A stretch of 64,000 nucleotides of DNA from Bacteroidia bacterium (GCA_020852255.1 JADZBD010000016.1:248001-312000), one strand, 5' to 3'; positions 34,746-43,582 are shown, counted from the stretch's first letter. Notes: generated by a model not told the origin, from the sequence alone. Numbers and translations: made by a program.

Positions 34746-36055
34746 CAGAGTAAGGTATTGGGATCAAATCGTTCGAGGTAATCTGCCACTCTTCGCACAA
34801 ACTGTCCACCCAGTGCGCCATCCACTACGCGGTGATCATAAGAATGGCTCAGGAACATCATATGCCGGATCCCGATTGTATCTCCGGAGGGAGACTCAAT
34901 AACCACCGGTTTCTTTTTGATCGTCCCGATAGCAAGAATGGCTACCTGAGGCTGATTGATAATGGGTGTTCCCATCACGTTGCCAAACGTTCCGACATTG
35001 GTGATGGTATAGGTGCCTCCCTGAATTTCATCCGGGAGGAGTTTGTTTGCACGTGCACGTCCGGCGAGGTCATTCACCGCTTTAGTGAGGCCAAACAAAT
35101 TCATCCGGTCCGCATTCCTGATCACAGGAACAATGAGGTTTCCGCTGGGAAGTGCCGTTGCCATTCCGATGTTGATATTCTTCCGCACAATAAGCTTGGT
35201 TCCATCAACTGAAATATTCACCATCGGAAAATCACGAATTGCTTTGCACACTGCGTCAATAAAAACGGGGGTATATGTGATCTTCTCTCCTTCCTTCTTT
35301 TCAAACTCCTTTTTCACACGTTCACGCCATAATACAAGGTTGGTAACATCTGCTTCAACAAACGAGGTAACGTGAGGGGCCACATGCTTGCTCATCACCA
35401 TGTGCTCGGCGATCAGTTTACGCATGCGGTCCATTTCAATAATTTCATCTCCCGCCATAGAGATTACCGCCGGGGCTTTGTGCGTCTGCAACACGGTCTT
35501 CCCGGATTGCTCTGCACCATTACTACCGGAAGACTGTTCACGGGTCTGCACTTTTTTTCCTCTCTGAGGAAGGAAGGCAAGAATATCCTGCTTGGTTACA
35601 CGCCCGTCCTTTCCCGTTCCCGGGATGGTTTCCAGTTCCTCTGCCGAAATACCTTCTTTCTGCGCGATGGTTCGCACCAAAGGAGAATAAAATCTATTAC
35701 CGGTGCTGGAAAGTACCGGTGCAGATTTTTCCGCAGCCACCTGCACGGTCTCAGCCTTTTGTGTTACAGCCGGGGTAGTTTGCACCCGGGGTGTTACCGG
35801 TATCGTTTCAGCACTGCCGCTTCCAATGATTGCCACGGCTTTTCCCACTTGCACAACCTCCCCTTCTTTAAAAAGTTGCCTGATCAGCGTACCCGCCGCC
35901 GTTGATGGAATCTCTGAATCTACCTTATCTGTTGCAATCTCCAGTACAGGTTCGTCCATGGCCACCTGATCGCCCTCCTTTTTCAACCAACGGATCACGG
36001 TTGCTTCATTCACACTTTCACCCATTTTGGGCATGATCAGCTCTACATTTGCCAT
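34745..36055 (-). CDS. 2-oxoacid dehydrogenase E2 component (dihydrolipoamide acyltransferase)
   Basis: The lipoylated core of a 2-oxoacid dehydrogenase complex. The 436-residue protein has an N-terminal lipoyl domain (lysine in EIATDKVDSEIPS, about residue 43), a flexible Thr/Val/Ala linker, a peripheral subunit-binding domain (FYSPLVRTIAQKEGISAEEL, about 120-155) and the C-terminal catalytic domain with SHSYDHRVVDGALGGQF near residue 407. Substrate (pyruvate, 2-oxoglutarate or branched-chain) is not decidable; one lipoyl domain is compatible with the latter two. E1 and E3 genes are not adjacent. It is followed without a gap by PorE-like paralog 5. Confidence 0.93.
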   Translation of the reverse strand: MANVELIMPKMGESVNEATVIRWLKKEGDQVAMDEPVLEIATDKVDSEIPSTAAGTLIRQLFKEGEVVQVGKAVAIIGSGSAETIPVTPRVQTTPAVTQKAETVQVAAEKSAPVLSSTGNRFYSPLVRTIAQKEGISAEELETIPGTGKDGRVTKQDILAFLPQRGKKVQTREQSSGSNGAEQSGKTVLQTHKAPAVISMAGDEIIEMDRMRKLIAEHMVMSKHVAPHVTSFVEADVTNLVLWRERVKKEFEKKEGEKITYTPVFIDAVCKAIRDFPMVNISVDGTKLIVRKNINIGMATALPSGNLIVPVIRNADRMNLFGLTKAVNDLAGRARANKLLPDEIQGGTYTITNVGTFGNVMGTPIINQPQVAILAIGTIKKKPVVIESPSGDTIGIRHMMFLSHSYDHRVVDGALGGQFVRRVADYLERFDPNTLL

Positions 36056-36094
36056 AACCTTCCGAAATTAATAAAAGGAATACTCCCTTTCCTG

Positions 36095-36102
36095 CAAAAA
36101 TA
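36095..36102 (-). promoter_or_regulatory. -7 box TATTTTTG before the E2 gene
   Basis: Minus-strand TATTTTTG, a full consensus match, lies 39 nt before the ATG at 36055, in the 58-bp gap after the glycosyltransferase gene. Confidence 0.45.
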
Positions 36103-36113
36103 AGGGATTCGCG

Positions 36114-38093
36114 CTAATAGCCCACATCCTTGCGGCCCAATAACCTCCACGATCTCAGCAAAATAGAAAGATCATTCCGGGTTCTGTAGTCCCTGGCGTA
36201 TAAAGTATCGAGTCGGGCAAGGGTTTCTGCATCCGGATCCCGGAGCCGGAGGGGATGCGCTGGAGTTAGTACGCCCGGTCGCAGGGGAGGCAGTGTCTGC
36301 GGGTGTTTGGTCGGCCGCGCGAGTCTTGTAAAACCCACCCAGGTCTTTTTTCCCAACAATACACTGAAACAATTGCCAAGAAAGGTTCCCGGAGAAGGAA
36401 TGAACAGGAGGAGAACCGGGCAAAAAATGATCATCATGAGGGAGATGCCCAAATCGAAAAGGCGTTTATTCCGTTTGTTAGCAGGACGGCTCACCGCATT
36501 GGTTCCGATCACATAGAGGTCACCGGCAGTATTGATAGAATTACTCCCAATTACCGAATGAGATTCCGGGGGAGCGATTTTGAAATCGAGACTGGCAACC
36601 GGTGGTGAAGCCATGCGATCCATAATTTCCTGTGCGGTAACATCACGTGAGCAGAAAATAAGTTCATTTATACGGTAGATCCTGCACACTTCATCCAGCT
36701 GCGAGATAGTACCCGCGAACTGGGGAATTTTCTCTTCTGCCGGACTCACATACGCACAGAAACTGACCGGCACTCCGGCCTCGCGGATCACACGATCTAC
36801 TCTCCGGCATTCATCAGCACTTCCAACAATCACGATACGCTTGCGACTGCTTCCCTCCAGGCTGAAACTTTTCAGGCCGGCCATATGAAGCGAAATTCTC
36901 AGAAAAAGGGTCCATAGCAGGGTCCAGCCTGCACCGAGGAAGATCATCACTCTCGAGAAACGCAGGGTTTCCGGAAGCAAAGCATACAGCACCAACACCA
37001 TCCCTGTTCCCACCACCGCACCGCGAATGACCCGTGAAAGACGAACCGGCCGGTCGTACCCCCCGCTGAAGAACAGCGACAGCAGCCACAGAAAAATATA
37101 GGAGGGTACAAGGTAACGGATGAACTCAGGCGGATACGCGCCTCCTTCTGTATATTTAAAATGATTTTCGTAATAATTTTTGATAAACCATATCCCGGCG
37201 AAGATCCCGGCGGCATCCATCAGCGGGAAAACAATGGAGCGCAGTCCCCTGTAAATAATTGCGGCCGCCGCACGCATATAAACTGCCGCGTTAATCAGAA
37301 GCACAAACGTTTGTGCTCTCCCTGCTGAAAAGTGTTTCTTTGCAAAAATGATCATCGCCTGGTAGAAAACCATGACGTAATTCACAGAAGACTTTTTGGT
37401 GCTCTCTCCCTTGTAATGAATAATTCTTGTGTCAGCAAAATAGTAGTTTTTGTACCCCGCCTTCACCAGGCGCCAACTCATATCTACGTCCTCCCCGTAC
37501 ATAAAAAAATCTTCGTCGAGCATACCTGCCTTATCAACTGCTTTTTTGCGCATCATCATGAATGCTCCGCAGAGGATATCCACTTCATTTGTTTCGTTCT
37601 CCGGCAGGTAGCCCAGGTGATATTTTCCGAACGTACGTGAACGGGGGAAAAGAGCGGACAGTCCAAAAATTTTAAAGAAGGCCACGGCAGGGGTGGGGAG
37701 AGAGCGTTTCGATTCCGGAAGAAAATTTCCTTTCCCGTCAATCATTCTTACTCCGAGTCCACCGGCCTCCGGGTGCGCATCCATAAAACCGGTAACTTTC
37801 CGGAAGGTATCCTCTTCCACAACAGTATCAGGATTCAGGAGGAGGATATATTCACCGACGGAAGCACGAATGGCCTGATTATTTGCACGTGAAAAGCCCA
37901 CATTTTCCCTGTTGAGAATCAGGTGAACTTCCGGATATTTCCGCTGTACCATTTCCACGGACCCATCCACCGAATTATTATCCACCACAAAAACTTCCGC
38001 GGGGATTCCGTTCAGGGCGTTTCTGACGGAATGCAGGCAGTGGTCGAGGAAGTGCTCCACATTATAATTCACTATGATTACCGAAAGCTTCAC
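36114..38093 (-). CDS. Family 2 glycosyltransferase fused to a decayed polyprenyl sugar-phosphate transferase
   Basis: A 659-residue protein. Residues 1-240 are a GT-A family 2 glycosyltransferase (SVIIVNYN, VVDNNSVDGS, NVGFSRANNQ, LLLNPDTVVEED). Residues about 265-400 have four or five membrane segments in the layout of the N-terminus of the transferase at 4091, then a Rossmann-like domain (KRIVIVGSADECRRVDRVI), and then the re-entrant helix NKRLFDLGISLMMI. After that the catalytic core (KFRSM, DELPQ) is missing; only LGKKTWVGF and a LRPGVLTP/LLRSWRLLGRK tail remain, corresponding to the family's SIVGP and RPGI...DLKIL parts. It is probably active as GT2 but not as a phosphotransferase. It overlaps recR by 4 nt. 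Confidence 0.85.
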   Translation of the reverse strand: MKLSVIIVNYNVEHFLDHCLHSVRNALNGIPAEVFVVDNNSVDGSVEMVQRKYPEVHLILNRENVGFSRANNQAIRASVGEYILLLNPDTVVEEDTFRKVTGFMDAHPEAGGLGVRMIDGKGNFLPESKRSLPTPAVAFFKIFGLSALFPRSRTFGKYHLGYLPENETNEVDILCGAFMMMRKKAVDKAGMLDEDFFMYGEDVDMSWRLVKAGYKNYYFADTRIIHYKGESTKKSSVNYVMVFYQAMIIFAKKHFSAGRAQTFVLLINAAVYMRAAAAIIYRGLRSIVFPLMDAAGIFAGIWFIKNYYENHFKYTEGGAYPPEFIRYLVPSYIFLWLLSLFFSGGYDRPVRLSRVIRGAVVGTGMVLVLYALLPETLRFSRVMIFLGAGWTLLWTLFLRISLHMAGLKSFSLEGSSRKRIVIVGSADECRRVDRVIREAGVPVSFCAYVSPAEEKIPQFAGTISQLDEVCRIYRINELIFCSRDVTAQEIMDRMASPPVASLDFKIAPPESHSVIGSNSINTAGDLYVIGTNAVSRPANKRNKRLFDLGISLMMIIFCPVLLLFIPSPGTFLGNCFSVLLGKKTWVGFTRLARPTKHPQTLPPLRPGVLTPAHPLRLRDPDAETLARLDTLYARDYRTRNDLSILLRSWRLLGRKDVGY

Positions 38094-38719
38094 TGCCCTT
38101 TGCTCTGGTTAAAAGTAGTTTCATACGGAGTGCGGTGCAGGATAGACCGGCCAAGGGTAACCTCATCCGCATACTCCAGGTTGTCTCCCACGGAAACACC
38201 TCTTGCCAAGGTGGATATTTTAATTCCTGCAGGCAACAATTTCTTATATAAATAAAAATTGGTGGTCTCTCCTTCCATCGTGGTAGACAGGGCCAGAATT
38301 ACCTCCCTCACCTCTCCCCTGCTCACCCGGCTGGTGAGCGAATCAATCGTAAGGTCGGAAGGACCCACTCCATCCATGGGAGAAATGATTCCACCCAGTA
38401 CATGATACAATCCACGGTACTGCCCGGTATTTTCAATGGAAATAACATCCCGTATATCCTCGACCACACAAAGGAGACCGCGATCGCGGTCAGTGGAGGA
38501 ACATATATCGCAGGTGTCCGTTTCGGTGAGATTATGACATTCTTTACAAGGCCGCACTTTCTCTTTCAGGCGCCGGATGGCTTCCGTCAATTTCACAGCA
38601 TCCACCGTGTCTCTTTTCAGTATTTCCAATACATAACGTAATGCCGTTTTCTTGCCGACCCCCGGCAGGCGGGAAAACTCATTGACTGCATCTTCAATAA
38701 CACGGGATGAAAAATTCAT
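38090..38719 (-). CDS. recR: Recombination mediator RecR
   Basis: RecR clamps DNA with RecO and RecF to load RecA at gaps. The 209-residue protein has the helix-hairpin-helix FSRLPGVGKKTALRYVL, the four-Cys zinc finger CKECHNLTETDTCDIC near residue 57 and the Toprim domain LLCVVEDIRDVISIE. Length is normal for the family. Its stop overlaps the start of the glycosyltransferase fusion gene (4 nt). Confidence 0.97.
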   Translation of the reverse strand: MNFSSRVIEDAVNEFSRLPGVGKKTALRYVLEILKRDTVDAVKLTEAIRRLKEKVRPCKECHNLTETDTCDICSSTDRDRGLLCVVEDIRDVISIENTGQYRGLYHVLGGIISPMDGVGPSDLTIDSLTSRVSRGEVREVILALSTTMEGETTNFYLYKKLLPAGIKISTLARGVSVGDNLEYADEVTLGRSILHRTPYETTFNQSKGQ

Positions 38720-38770
38720 AGATCAGGCAATTCTTGGTGCATTTATAAGACGACTTTCTATATCCCAGGC

Positions 38771-39190
38771 TTATATAGGGGAATTAAAAATACTGTGAAA
38801 GGGGTTTTCATCATTCTCTTTGCGAAAACGCTCTGCAATCTTTCGGGCCAGCATGGCATGTGCCGTGTATCCGTTTTTTTCAAGCCAAACCATTGCTTTT
38901 TCATCGCCGTTAATAAAATTGGATGCGGCTGCCCATTGAGGATTTCCTGTTTGCAGTAAAAATTTAACCGACGACCGCTCCCCGTCTACTGCTTTACAGA
39001 ATGCAGCCAGCACTGCCGATCCGGAAGCTTTCAGGGCAAGGAAGGCCTCCTCCTTTTCCTCCGCAAGGTAATCGAATACACACAGCAAATCCGCTCCACC
39101 TTCCGTACGCAGGCTGTCGGCAGCATCCTTCCTGCCGGCAAAAAGCTCAGCCAGCAGATGCAATTGTCCGGAGGAAGGTTGTTTGATCAT
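38771..39190 (-). CDS. Small helical protein of unknown function
   Basis: A 139-residue cytoplasmic protein (no signal peptide) predicted all alpha-helical, Ala-rich, with ankyrin- or HEAT-like spaced repeats (GGADLLCVFDYLAEEKEEAFLALKASG, VKFLLQTGNPQWAAASNFINGDEKAMVWLEKNG). The late WLEKNGYTAHAMLARKIAERF looks like a final repeat. No family recognised. Its ATG overlaps the TonB-receptor stop (ATGA at 39187-39190), so it is translated with the receptor. Confidence 0.65.
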   Translation of the reverse strand: MIKQPSSGQLHLLAELFAGRKDAADSLRTEGGADLLCVFDYLAEEKEEAFLALKASGSAVLAAFCKAVDGERSSVKFLLQTGNPQWAAASNFINGDEKAMVWLEKNGYTAHAMLARKIAERFRKENDENPFHSIFNSPI

Positions 39191-41739
39191 GATGAAGAAC
39201 TGCCTTTTTTCTTCCCGAAACGGGCCACTAACTTAACATTCACCATGCGGCGAGTCAGATAATTTGGAATGGCATACTGCCGGTCAGTAATATCCTTAAT
39301 CCACAAGTACGATACCGTATTGTTTGTAGCGAAAAGATTAAATACCTCAACAGCCAACCACATGGAAGAAAAGTGCCGGAAGAACTGCCGTTTAAAAAAC
39401 AAGGAGCTATCGCTCACGAGTTCATAGGAAAATCCGATGTCGGCTCTCCGGTAAAAGGGGTAACGAAGCGTGTCTTTGTACCGCTCAAAACTGGGAGGCC
39501 CGAAGGGCAATCCGGAACCAAACTGAAGACTGAGGTGCATTTTACACCTGGGAAAACGCGGCAGGTAGTCCTGAAAGAATAATCCGAAGGTAACGAGCTG
39601 ATCCGTAGGGCGAGGGATAAAGCCCGGTTCAAACCTCACCGAATCGGTAATGGAATCGTTGGCCGTATAGCCGAAGATGATCTGCTCACCCTGGCTATTG
39701 TAATACTTGTAGAAAAAGTCCTCCTTCACATCCTCCCGGATGGTCATTACAGAGAGCGTGAACCAGGACTCAATGCCTTTGACGAACTCTCCGTTTACTT
39801 TCATATCAATTCCGGTAGCAAAACCACTTGCCATGTTTTTAGCATAATAACGGATCCGGACGTTATCCACCTCGTAGGGAACCAGATTCTCCAGCTTTTT
39901 AAAGTAAATTTCCGTTACCCATTTGAAGGGGCGCCGCCACATTTTAAAATTTCTGTCTAACCCTGCCAGAAAATGAATGGAAGTCTGCGCTTTCACATCT
40001 TTGTTAATCATCCCATACATATCCCTGAGTTCCCGGTAGAACGGCGGCTGATGATAATAACCCGCTGCAGCCCGAAAAAGATAATCCTGCTTCCAGTTCG
40101 GCTCCCATGAAACAGAGAGGCGCGGTGAAAGTAAAAACTGTCCGTTTACACTCCAGTAACTTGCACGGACTCCGGCAGTAATTGAGATTTCCGAAGTATC
40201 GGCCAGGCGACGTGATCGGGTATACTGCCCGTAAGCATTCGTCCGGAAACTTTCCAGATCGATGGATGTTTTTACCACTTCCTGCAATTCAACTGTTCCC
40301 GGATCTCCCTGAGGAATACTGTAGCCCGCTGAATCTGTCATTTTCCACTCACTGAGCTGATCATGTATAAATTCCTGCTGATACTTTACACCCCAGTCCC
40401 ACCTGCTTTCAGTACCCTTGAACGGATCAAACTCGAAGATTTTCGTTCCGCGATGCTCACCCGAGTACACCGATGCATTAAGGTAATTCCGTGCATGATG
40501 AAGGAGTCCGCCTATTCCCAGATTGTACGCAACATCTCCGAAATCATCTTTTCCAAAATCATTTTCCAACGCATCGATACGGTACTGGCCCAACAGGTCA
40601 AATGTTTCCATCTCACTGGTGTGAAAGCCGGAAAATATATACCTCATTTTAAGATTCCGGTTGTGTGGTTTGTGAATAAAAGAGACGGCTCCCATAAAAG
40701 AACGAAAAGCATCCACTTCCTGCCCGTCCCAGAAGACGGTAAGTCGGAAAGCCTGGTTCACCGTTCCAAAATCCGATTGGCGGCTTTCGGGAATAACATG
40801 ATAGCGGTTGGAAGAAATATTTCCAAGGAAGTGTATTTCAAACTCGTCCGTAACGGCTCGGGTGAGGTAGGTCTGAACATCGTAGAAAGAAGGTTTGAAC
40901 TCACCTTCGGTATCGAGGGCGCCAAGAATGTACTGGCTGGACTTCTGCCGCGCGCCGAGAAGCCAGGAGAAGAGACGGGATTCCGAAGAACCTTCAAGGT
41001 GCAATGATCCTCCCAATGCGCTGCCGGAAAATGAACCCGCAAAACTGGTTGGCTTCTTGTAGGTGATGTCCATTACGCTGGACATTTTGTCTCCGTACTT
41101 GGCTTCGAAGCCTCCGGCAGAAAAAAGAATATTCGAGACGAGGTCAGGATTAGCGAAACTAAGTCCTTCCTGTTGTCCGCTCCGAACAAGAAAAGGGCGG
41201 TACACTTCAATGTCATTCACGTAAACCAGATTTTCATCGTAATTGCCGCCCCGGACAGAATAACCTGAGCTGAGCTCATTTGTCATACTCACTCCAAGTT
41301 CTGCACGAAGCACAGCGTTTATATCGCCGGAAGGTCCAACCTGCACCGGCAACACATTGACCGGGATCTGCTTCACAAATTTCTTCCTGTTGTTCTGGTC
41401 TTCGATCACTACCTCGTCACTCATGATTACATCCACCAGTACCAGATTCACGGTTTCAACCGAACCCGGTTTTAGACGGATCACCCTTTCCTCGGGGGTG
41501 ATGGTCACATGAGAAAATATAAGTCTCAAAGTGGTATCTGCCGGGAGCGTGAGATAGAATTCCCCGTTCACATTTGTCCGTGTCTTTACTTTTGGAAACC
41601 CTTTCGCTGTGATGATAAGATCATGAAAAGGCAGGCCTTCGGGATTGGTGATCCTTCCTTTAAGGACCGCCGTTTGGGCGAATACCGTGACAGAAAAGAC
41701 CAGCAGAAGAATGGTCAGGAGGGCGGTCCGGGGAGACAT
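39187..41739 (-). CDS. TonB-dependent receptor with carboxypeptidase-regulatory-like N-terminus
   Basis: An 850-residue outer-membrane transporter from the ATG at 41739 (signal ending VTVFAQ); a GTG at 41745 is an alternative two residues longer. Residues about 25-105 form the regulatory-like beta domain (AVLKGRITNPEGLPFHDLIITAKG), residues 115-230 the plug (SSGYSVRGGNYDENLVYVNDIEVY), the rest a 22-strand barrel. There is no SusD partner next door, so it is not a classical glycan-uptake Sus pair; ligand unknown. A TACCTTTA box lies 15 nt upstream. It is coupled to a small helical protein downstream. Confidence 0.9.
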   Translation of the reverse strand: MSPRTALLTILLLVFSVTVFAQTAVLKGRITNPEGLPFHDLIITAKGFPKVKTRTNVNGEFYLTLPADTTLRLIFSHVTITPEERVIRLKPGSVETVNLVLVDVIMSDEVVIEDQNNRKKFVKQIPVNVLPVQVGPSGDINAVLRAELGVSMTNELSSGYSVRGGNYDENLVYVNDIEVYRPFLVRSGQQEGLSFANPDLVSNILFSAGGFEAKYGDKMSSVMDITYKKPTSFAGSFSGSALGGSLHLEGSSESRLFSWLLGARQKSSQYILGALDTEGEFKPSFYDVQTYLTRAVTDEFEIHFLGNISSNRYHVIPESRQSDFGTVNQAFRLTVFWDGQEVDAFRSFMGAVSFIHKPHNRNLKMRYIFSGFHTSEMETFDLLGQYRIDALENDFGKDDFGDVAYNLGIGGLLHHARNYLNASVYSGEHRGTKIFEFDPFKGTESRWDWGVKYQQEFIHDQLSEWKMTDSAGYSIPQGDPGTVELQEVVKTSIDLESFRTNAYGQYTRSRRLADTSEISITAGVRASYWSVNGQFLLSPRLSVSWEPNWKQDYLFRAAAGYYHQPPFYRELRDMYGMINKDVKAQTSIHFLAGLDRNFKMWRRPFKWVTEIYFKKLENLVPYEVDNVRIRYYAKNMASGFATGIDMKVNGEFVKGIESWFTLSVMTIREDVKEDFFYKYYNSQGEQIIFGYTANDSITDSVRFEPGFIPRPTDQLVTFGLFFQDYLPRFPRCKMHLSLQFGSGLPFGPPSFERYKDTLRYPFYRRADIGFSYELVSDSSLFFKRQFFRHFSSMWLAVEVFNLFATNNTVSYLWIKDITDRQYAIPNYLTRRMVNVKLVARFGKKKGSSSS

Positions 41740-41754
41740 GGTCACAAGAACGCT

Positions 41755-41762
41755 TAAAGGTA
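41755..41762 (-). promoter_or_regulatory. -7-like box TACCTTTA before the TonB receptor
   Basis: Minus-strand TACCTTTA ends 15 nt before the ATG at 41739. No riboswitch-like structure is apparent in the 270-bp gap up to the tRNA cluster. Confidence 0.4.
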
Positions 41763-41897
41763 GGGTTTATTGTGATTTTACCTTCTGTAAATGCCTAATT
41801 TTAAGGAAGAACGGGAGTTTAGAGGAAAAAGGGTCGGGTCTTTTTTTTCTCAATTTCTGTGAAGCACACCTTCCTGTTTCCGTTTAAATAATTCATG

Positions 41898-41905
41898 TAT
41901 CTTTG
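41898..41905 (+). promoter_or_regulatory. -7 box TATCTTTG upstream of the tRNA-Leu pair
   Basis: TATCTTTG lies about 107 bases before the first tRNA-Leu. The leader between contains a short CCCG/CGGG hairpin near 41950 and an interrupted CCGGC/GCCGG pair. Assignment to the tRNA unit is by position only. Confidence 0.4.
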
Positions 41906-42012
41906 CCTCCCTTTTATTGGTTCATTGAAATAGTTTTCAAGGTTTTAGCCCCGCTTCGGGTTCTTGTATTCCGGCAGGAAGATTGGAAAAGAAGCCGGGT
42001 AACTGAGTGCCT

Positions 42013-42094
42013 GCCCAGGTGGTGGAATTGGTATACACGTACGTTTGAGGGGCGTATGTCGCAAGACTTACGAGTTCGAGTCTCGTCCTGGGCA
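42013..42094 (+). tRNA. tRNA-Leu (anticodon GAG)
   Basis: An 82-nt class II tRNA: acceptor GCCCAGG/CCTGGGC, anticodon stem TACGT/GCGTA with loop TTGAGGG (anticodon GAG), long variable arm, T-stem ACGAG/CTCGT with loop TTCGAGT, discriminator A, no encoded CCA. The first 32 bases are identical to the second tRNA-Leu at 42201. Confidence 0.95.
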
Positions 42095-42127
42095 CTTCCG
42101 ACAGGAAAAACCTGAGACGAGACGATC

Positions 42128-42179
42128 ACCCAAGGCAGTGGGTGAAACGTACGGTTGAGGGGAACTCTCGTTCTGGTCA
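42128..42179 (+). pseudogene. Decayed tRNA-Leu remnant between two intact copies
   Basis: This 52-nt stretch keeps a CCCAAGG-like 5' end, a nearly exact anticodon arm (ACGTACGGTTGAGGGG against ACGTACGTTTGAGGGG in the first copy) and a 3' end CTCGTTCTGGTCA resembling CTCGTCCTGGGCA. The D-arm, most of the variable arm and the T-loop are missing and the acceptor does not pair. It looks like a deleted copy of the GAG tRNA. Confidence 0.6.
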
Positions 42180-42200
42180 TACCTTAGAAAACATAGCATT

Positions 42201-42282
42201 GCCCAGGTGGTGGAATTGGTATACACGTACGTCTCAGAAGCGTATTCCTCACGGATTGCGAGTTCGAGTCTCGCCCTGGGCA
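42201..42282 (+). tRNA. tRNA-Leu (anticodon CAG)
   Basis: An 82-nt class II tRNA: acceptor GCCCAGG/CCTGGGC, anticodon loop CTCAGAA (anticodon CAG), variable arm TTCCTCACGGATT, T-stem GCGAG/CTCGC with TTCGAGT loop, discriminator A. Its end lies 3 bases before the stop of the convergent cinA gene. Confidence 0.95.
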
Positions 42283-42285
42283 CTT

Positions 42286-43542
42286 TTACTTTCCCAACTC
42301 TCTGCGAAGGCATTCCAGCGCAGCTCTTGACATCCGCTCAATATTTCTGATTCGGTCTTTACCAAAACGCATTGGCTCAGCCCGCACACCCTGCGGCGTA
42401 TGAATGCCAATCCACACAAACCCTACAGGTTTAGTTTCTGATCCGCCTGAAGGACCAGCGACTCCCGTTGTGGAAAGAGCGTAATCCGTTCCAAAACGGC
42501 GGGCGGCCCCTTCAGCCATTTCCATTGCCACCTCTTCAGACACTGCACCAAATCTGATCAGAGATTCACTCTTCACATCGAGTAATTGTTCCTTTGCTTT
42601 GTTTGCATACGCTGTAACTGAGCCCATGAAATAATCCGATGAGCCGGCAATCTCTGTAATAAGATGTGCAAGAAATCCTCCTGTGCAGCTCTCCGCTACA
42701 GACATTGTTGCGCTTCTTTCACGAAGCCTTTCACCCACAGCTTGTCCAAGCGTAAACTCCCCTTCTCCGAATACCTCCCTCCCAAAAATATAATCAGGTA
42801 TAATTCTCTCCAGCTCCTCGATTTTTTTCTCTACACGAATTTTGGGTTCCTTCCCGTCCTGAGAAGTGGCAGTAAGCCTCAGCCTGACCTGACCGGGTCG
42901 GGGCAAATAGGCAAGCTTGATTTTCTCCGACGCCAGCGCATCTTCCCATTCAGATATTTTCGCGGCCAAAAAAGACTCTCCGATACCCTGCGTAAGAACG
43001 GTTGCGTGAAAAATCTGAGGCAAGCTGAAGTGCTGCCTGAATTCGGGTATCACCTGGCCGCTCATGATGCCCTTCATTTCATAAGGAACACCCGGCATGG
43101 AAATAAAAATCTTCCCATTCTTTTCCATCCACATTCCGGGCGCTGTACCCATCGTGTTGTTTAATACTTTGCAACGTGAAGGCACCATGGCCTGTTGCCG
43201 GTTTACTTCCAGCATAGGCAGCCCACGTGATCGAAACATTTCCTCTACCTGGTTCAAAACGGAGGGATTCAGCACCAGGTGATCCTCAAAGTATTCACAG
43301 AAGGTAGTTTTGGTAATATCATCACGCGTAGGGCCGAGACCGCCGGTAATCAGTACAATATCTGACCGCCTCTCGGCGTCGTGAAGCGCGGACACTATTT
43401 GCTCGCGCTCATCCGGAATGCTTGTGATGCGGGTTACCTGAATGCCGGCCAGGCTGAGTCTTTCGCCCAACCAGGCTGAATTTGTATCCACAACCTGTCC
43501 TATCAGAATCTCATCGCCTATCGTAATGATCTCAGCCCGCAT
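42286..43542 (-). CDS. cinA: CinA family protein (nicotinamide-nucleotide amidase / pyrophosphatase)
   Basis: The full two-domain form, 418 residues. The N-terminal COG1058 domain (1-170, IITIGDEILIGQVVDTNSAWL, VLITGGLGPTRDDIT) has a molybdopterin-binding-like fold linked to ADP-ribose pyrophosphatase activity. The C-terminal CinA domain (about 255-415, SVAESCTGGFLAHLITE and TGVAGPSGG) deamidates nicotinamide mononucleotide in NAD recycling. The name derives from competence in other bacteria; no competence gene is nearby. Confidence 0.94.
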   Translation of the reverse strand: MRAEIITIGDEILIGQVVDTNSAWLGERLSLAGIQVTRITSIPDEREQIVSALHDAERRSDIVLITGGLGPTRDDITKTTFCEYFEDHLVLNPSVLNQVEEMFRSRGLPMLEVNRQQAMVPSRCKVLNNTMGTAPGMWMEKNGKIFISMPGVPYEMKGIMSGQVIPEFRQHFSLPQIFHATVLTQGIGESFLAAKISEWEDALASEKIKLAYLPRPGQVRLRLTATSQDGKEPKIRVEKKIEELERIIPDYIFGREVFGEGEFTLGQAVGERLRERSATMSVAESCTGGFLAHLITEIAGSSDYFMGSVTAYANKAKEQLLDVKSESLIRFGAVSEEVAMEMAEGAARRFGTDYALSTTGVAGPSGGSETKPVGFVWIGIHTPQGVRAEPMRFGKDRIRNIERMSRAALECLRRELGK

Positions 43543-43574
43543 GGGATAAAAGTAGAGTTTTGGCCGAATATTTG

Positions 43575-43582
43575 TAGGTTTG
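43575..43582 (+). promoter_or_regulatory. -7 box TAGGTTTG before the DUF4197 gene
   Basis: TAGGTTTG, a full consensus match, lies 16 nt before the ATG at 43599. TTTG at 43559 is too close (12 nt) to be the -33 element. Confidence 0.45.

Noticed and set aside
41739-42012. Riboswitch in the gap between the TonB receptor and the tRNA-Leu genes
   Set aside because: I looked for cobalamin, FMN and TPP core motifs and found none; only a -7-like box and small hairpins are present.
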